Positions 53,651 through 56,015 of a stretch of 56,015 nt of DNA are shown here, piece after piece. The translations under genes were made by a program, and so were the position numbers. The notes under the pieces were generated by a model, which had not been told where the DNA came from, ran no database searches, and was given only the letters and a program-made list of their open reading frames with translations. The stretch comes from Candidatus Moranbacteria bacterium GW2011_GWE2_35_2- (GTDB taxonomy: Bacteria > Patescibacteriota > Minisyncoccia > Moranbacterales > UBA9337). Each line of letters opens with the position of its first letter. The stretch's first letter is position 1. The stretch is taken from the NCBI GenBank assembly GCA_000990585.1, contig LBQD01000002.1, positions 1 to 56,015 of the forward strand, written 5' to 3'.

Positions 53651-54049
53651 TTAGTTTCTCTTATCTAATATCTCAGCCAACTTTTTTATTTTTTCCTGAT
53701 TTATTTCTTTTTTTTCTTTCGGTGCTTTTGTTTTTAAGATATCCTCTTGAACACTCCTCTTAATAATTCTACCTTCTTTTTTCCAAATATATACCTTCGG
53801 ACGAAAGAAAAAAAATCCAGCCGAAAGAATAAAATTCGCAAATGGCTGATTATATGGACGGTAAAAAGCCAGCGCCAGAAAAAATAATCCAAGAGGAATC
53901 GCGACGACGAAAAAAACCCCCGTACTTACAATATTCCATAAAATCAAAAGAATAGCTCCTAATATAAACATCCAAAGCAGGGCCTTTCCTGTAAAAGGTC
54001 CGACAATTTTATCTTCAACATCAATAAATTGCGGGGTTCCAAATAACAT
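53651..54049 (-). CDS. PrgI-family membrane protein
   Basis: A 132-residue protein with two membrane helices (about 24-45 and 46-66). The typical start is GTPQFIDVEDKIVGPFTGKA, followed by YRPYNQPFANFILSAGFFFFRPKVYIW, as in the PrgI family (PF12666). PrgI proteins are thought to be VirB3-like components of type IV secretion. The Lys-rich tail is cytoplasmic. Its ATG directly follows the stop of the upstream gene. Confidence 0.85.
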   Translation of the reverse strand: MLFGTPQFIDVEDKIVGPFTGKALLWMFILGAILLILWNIVSTGVFFVVAIPLGLFFLALAFYRPYNQPFANFILSAGFFFFRPKVYIWKKEGRIIKRSVQEDILKTKAPKEKKEINQEKIKKLAEILDKRN

Positions 54050-55267
54050 TTATTTTCTCAAATCAATTACATTGGACGAAATATCAAAATCAGATCTTCT
54101 TTTCTTATTTGATTCCATGCTTAGCGGTTTTATTATATATGGACTTTCTTTTTCCTCGTCTTTTTGTTTTTTTTGTATTTTATTTTCATTATTATTCATT
54201 GTTTCCATTTGATTAAACACCACATTCTTCTTAGGCGCTTCTACCTTATCTATTTCTATTTTTTTTACCTCCATTTGCCTTTTTATTACCTCTTGTGGTT
54301 TGTTTTCTTTTTTTTGTAAAAAATATCCACTAGAAACAGTTGCTTCTTCTTGAATCTTTTTATTTATTTTCTCCATTCCACTTTTGCTATTTTTCCGATC
54401 TTCTTCTTTTTTTTCTTCTTCAACAAGGGTAATTTCTTTTTTTTGTAAAAAATTAAAGAGGGGTTTTTTATGAAAATTATCCTTAAAACTAGATTTTATA
54501 TCAACTTTTTGAGACTCTTTATATGCATCAAATACAATTTCTTTTTGTTGTTCATCTATTTTCAGCAACGTTCCATCTTCTAATGATTTTATAATTGTCA
54601 TTAATTTTTGACGCTCCACTTCGCTCACTCCTTTGGTATTTTTGCTGTGATATAAATAATCCCCTCTTTGCATCAAATCATGCTTTCCTGTGCCCATTTC
54701 TTGATAGTAATCTTTAATCCAATTTCTAATTGTCGGACGAAGCATATCAGAAAATCCCCCACCTTTTAATGAAACCCTTGAAATAATTTGCTCGCCAATC
54801 TCCGGAAACTTTTTCAATGCATCTTCCAATTTCAGCTCAATAATTGACACATTAACCCCCAAACTCTTATCATCAATAATCGTCCGCAACACAATTTCAA
54901 CTATTTTTCCCGCATCATTCTCATTTATCCCCGTCTCTTTTGCTAAAACTTTTACAAAATCTTCTTTTTTCACTTCGCCGAAATAATAATTGCGAACCAT
55001 TCGCGCAATTGAAGCAGTTTTTTGCAAATCAAGCCCAAAATTCTGCCCGATTTTAAAAATCTTCTCCCCTGTTTTATGCGAAGCCAATTTATCCTTCACA
55101 TCCTCCGGCAACCTCAAAAACTTTTCCTGCCTCTCAATTATTTGCTCGTCTGTTTCATCTTCATTTTTCAGAGTAACCGAAACTAATTGAGGAATAGTAT
55201 TTCTATTTTTTATTAACTTATCCTCCATTTTCTTTTTTTCCAAATTATTATATCTTTCTTTACTCAC
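54050..55267 (-). CDS. Type IV secretion-linked accessory protein, unknown family
   Basis: A 405-residue, soluble, highly charged protein. The N-terminal 250 residues are helical and contain blocks such as LPEDVKDKLASHKTGEKIF. The C-terminal third is Lys/Glu-rich and probably disordered, with the word FLQKKE twice (about residues 275 and 318). A GTG at 55265-55267 abuts the previous stop codon, and an ATG 13 codons later is also possible. Its place between the polytopic protein and PrgI is part of the CPR type IV secretion layout (inference). No function can be given. Confidence 0.65.
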   Translation of the reverse strand: MSKERYNNLEKKKMEDKLIKNRNTIPQLVSVTLKNEDETDEQIIERQEKFLRLPEDVKDKLASHKTGEKIFKIGQNFGLDLQKTASIARMVRNYYFGEVKKEDFVKVLAKETGINENDAGKIVEIVLRTIIDDKSLGVNVSIIELKLEDALKKFPEIGEQIISRVSLKGGGFSDMLRPTIRNWIKDYYQEMGTGKHDLMQRGDYLYHSKNTKGVSEVERQKLMTIIKSLEDGTLLKIDEQQKEIVFDAYKESQKVDIKSSFKDNFHKKPLFNFLQKKEITLVEEEKKEEDRKNSKSGMEKINKKIQEEATVSSGYFLQKKENKPQEVIKRQMEVKKIEIDKVEAPKKNVVFNQMETMNNNENKIQKKQKDEEKESPYIIKPLSMESNKKRRSDFDISSNVIDLRK

Positions 55268-56015
55268 CTACCACATTCTATTATTTTTTCCAGCTTTCAA
55301 ATTCGTTCCACTCATTCCTTTTCGTATATTTGCTTGCCCTTCATCCCCATGTTCAAGATATGCCGCCATAGCTCCTGTTGTAATATCAGCATCACTTAAA
55401 ACATTTTCCAAATCCAATTTCTTCCAATCATCTGTTTTTATATTCATAAATTCTTTTTGTGCAACATTTTTTCTTTCCGAAGAAATTGCGGCTAAATTAG
55501 ATGGAGCAATTCCCTTATTCTTTATATTTTCTCCTGCTTTTTGATTAATAATCAAATCAATTCTCTTTTCCTTAACCTTTGAATTAAGAATTTCTTTCAG
55601 AGCATTATCCCCCTTAACTGCAACAGTTGCAGCATCAAATTGCATTTGAGCTGTAATTTTATTTCCTTTTTCATCAATATAATCCCTAAATCCTTTATTT
55701 TCAGCCAATTCCATTGCAGCTGCTTTTTTCTCAATACTACTTCCAGTTTGAAGACTTTTCCTGACTTCACTATCGGAAACTTTGTCTTCTTTCCACTCTT
55801 TTCGTAAAGTAGCAACTTTCTTTCTTTCATAATCTCTTTGCGCTTCATCACCCGCACTCCATTTACCTCTTGACATCCTTGCTCCCATTTTTTCCTCCCT
55901 TAATGCCTTTGCTTCAGATCCGCTATATAGAGGAATTGGTTTCTTACCAAAAATAGTTCCTGTTTTCTTAAATTCATCCGTAGCTTTTTTCACTCCACCG
56001 GAAACACCCGCAACT
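55268..56015 (-). CDS. C-terminal part of a larger protein cut by the right edge
   Basis: The frame stays open past a GTG at 55993 to the window edge, reading VAGVSGGVKKATDEF, so the GTG is not a trustworthy start. The visible 249 residues are charged and helical (long Lys/Glu/Ala stretches), like the cytoplasmic tail of a polytopic protein. In type IV secretion loci this position often holds a VirB6-like membrane protein (inference). The gene ends directly against the next start codon. Confidence 0.6.
   Translation of the reverse strand, partial: VAGVSGGVKKATDEFKKTGTIFGKKPIPLYSGSEAKALREEKMGARMSRGKWSAGDEAQRDYERKKVATLRKEWKEDKVSDSEVRKSLQTGSSIEKKAAAMELAENKGFRDYIDEKGNKITAQMQFDAATVAVKGDNALKEILNSKVKEKRIDLIINQKAGENIKNKGIAPSNLAAISSERKNVAQKEFMNIKTDDWKKLDLENVLSDADITTGAMAAYLEHGDEGQANIRKGMSGTNLKAGKNNRMW

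Overview
The window looks like a chromosomal segment of an A+T-rich bacterium of the Candidate Phyla Radiation (Patescibacteria, probably a Parcubacteria/Moranbacteria-type lineage). This placement is an inference from gene content: a fused double PilB/GspE ATPase, giant fibronectin-type surface proteins, lamin-tail proteins, several TrmB regulators, a PrgI/VirB4 type IV secretion locus, few Shine-Dalgarno sites on housekeeping genes, and many TTGACA-N17-TATAAT-like promoters. No rRNA, tRNA, CRISPR array, insertion sequence or prophage was recognised.

Layout. 0.1-5.2 kb (minus): secG, an anchored peptide-binding protein, a phosphoglucose/phosphomannose isomerase and RNase J. 5.3-11.8 kb (plus): a DHH-family protein with a damaged active site, the double PilB/GspE ATPase, ruvB and a small membrane/PH-domain pair. 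A structured minus-strand RNA (possibly 6S RNA) lies between the ATPase and ruvB. 11.9-14.5 kb: a class A penicillin-binding protein. 14.7-19.7 kb (minus): a four-gene cassette with three different ATP-grasp ligases (one fused to a retropepsin-like domain) and a 7TM membrane protein. It is followed by ruvC, yebC and a trmB. 22.2-22.9 kb: a small membrane-protein cassette divergent from that trmB. 23.1-32.4 kb: a lamin-tail/PKD surface protein, an orphan response regulator and a 2282-residue FN3 protein.

32.5-37.5 kb is the replication-origin neighbourhood: dnaA-dnaN-dciA on the minus strand, an intergenic region with consensus DnaA boxes (oriC), then rpmH-rnpA-yidC-jag on the plus strand. 37.6-46.1 kb carries polysaccharide genes (flippase, glycosyltransferase, two O-antigen ligase/polymerase proteins), interrupted by two more trmB genes and a second TrmB-linked small membrane-protein cassette. 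46.0-56.0 kb (minus) is a compact operon for a type IV secretion-like machine: a polytopic-protein tail cut by the window edge, a coiled accessory protein, PrgI, a TraC/VirB4 N-like protein, VirB4, membrane proteins, a large cysteine-rich surface protein and a beta-propeller protein.

The best candidates for something undescribed are the compact ATP-grasp/retropepsin/7TM ligase cassette (14.7-19.7 kb), the TrmB-linked membrane-protein cassettes (21.2-22.9 and 39.1-42.5 kb), the structured RNA at 9.63-9.84 kb and the DHH pseudo-enzyme.
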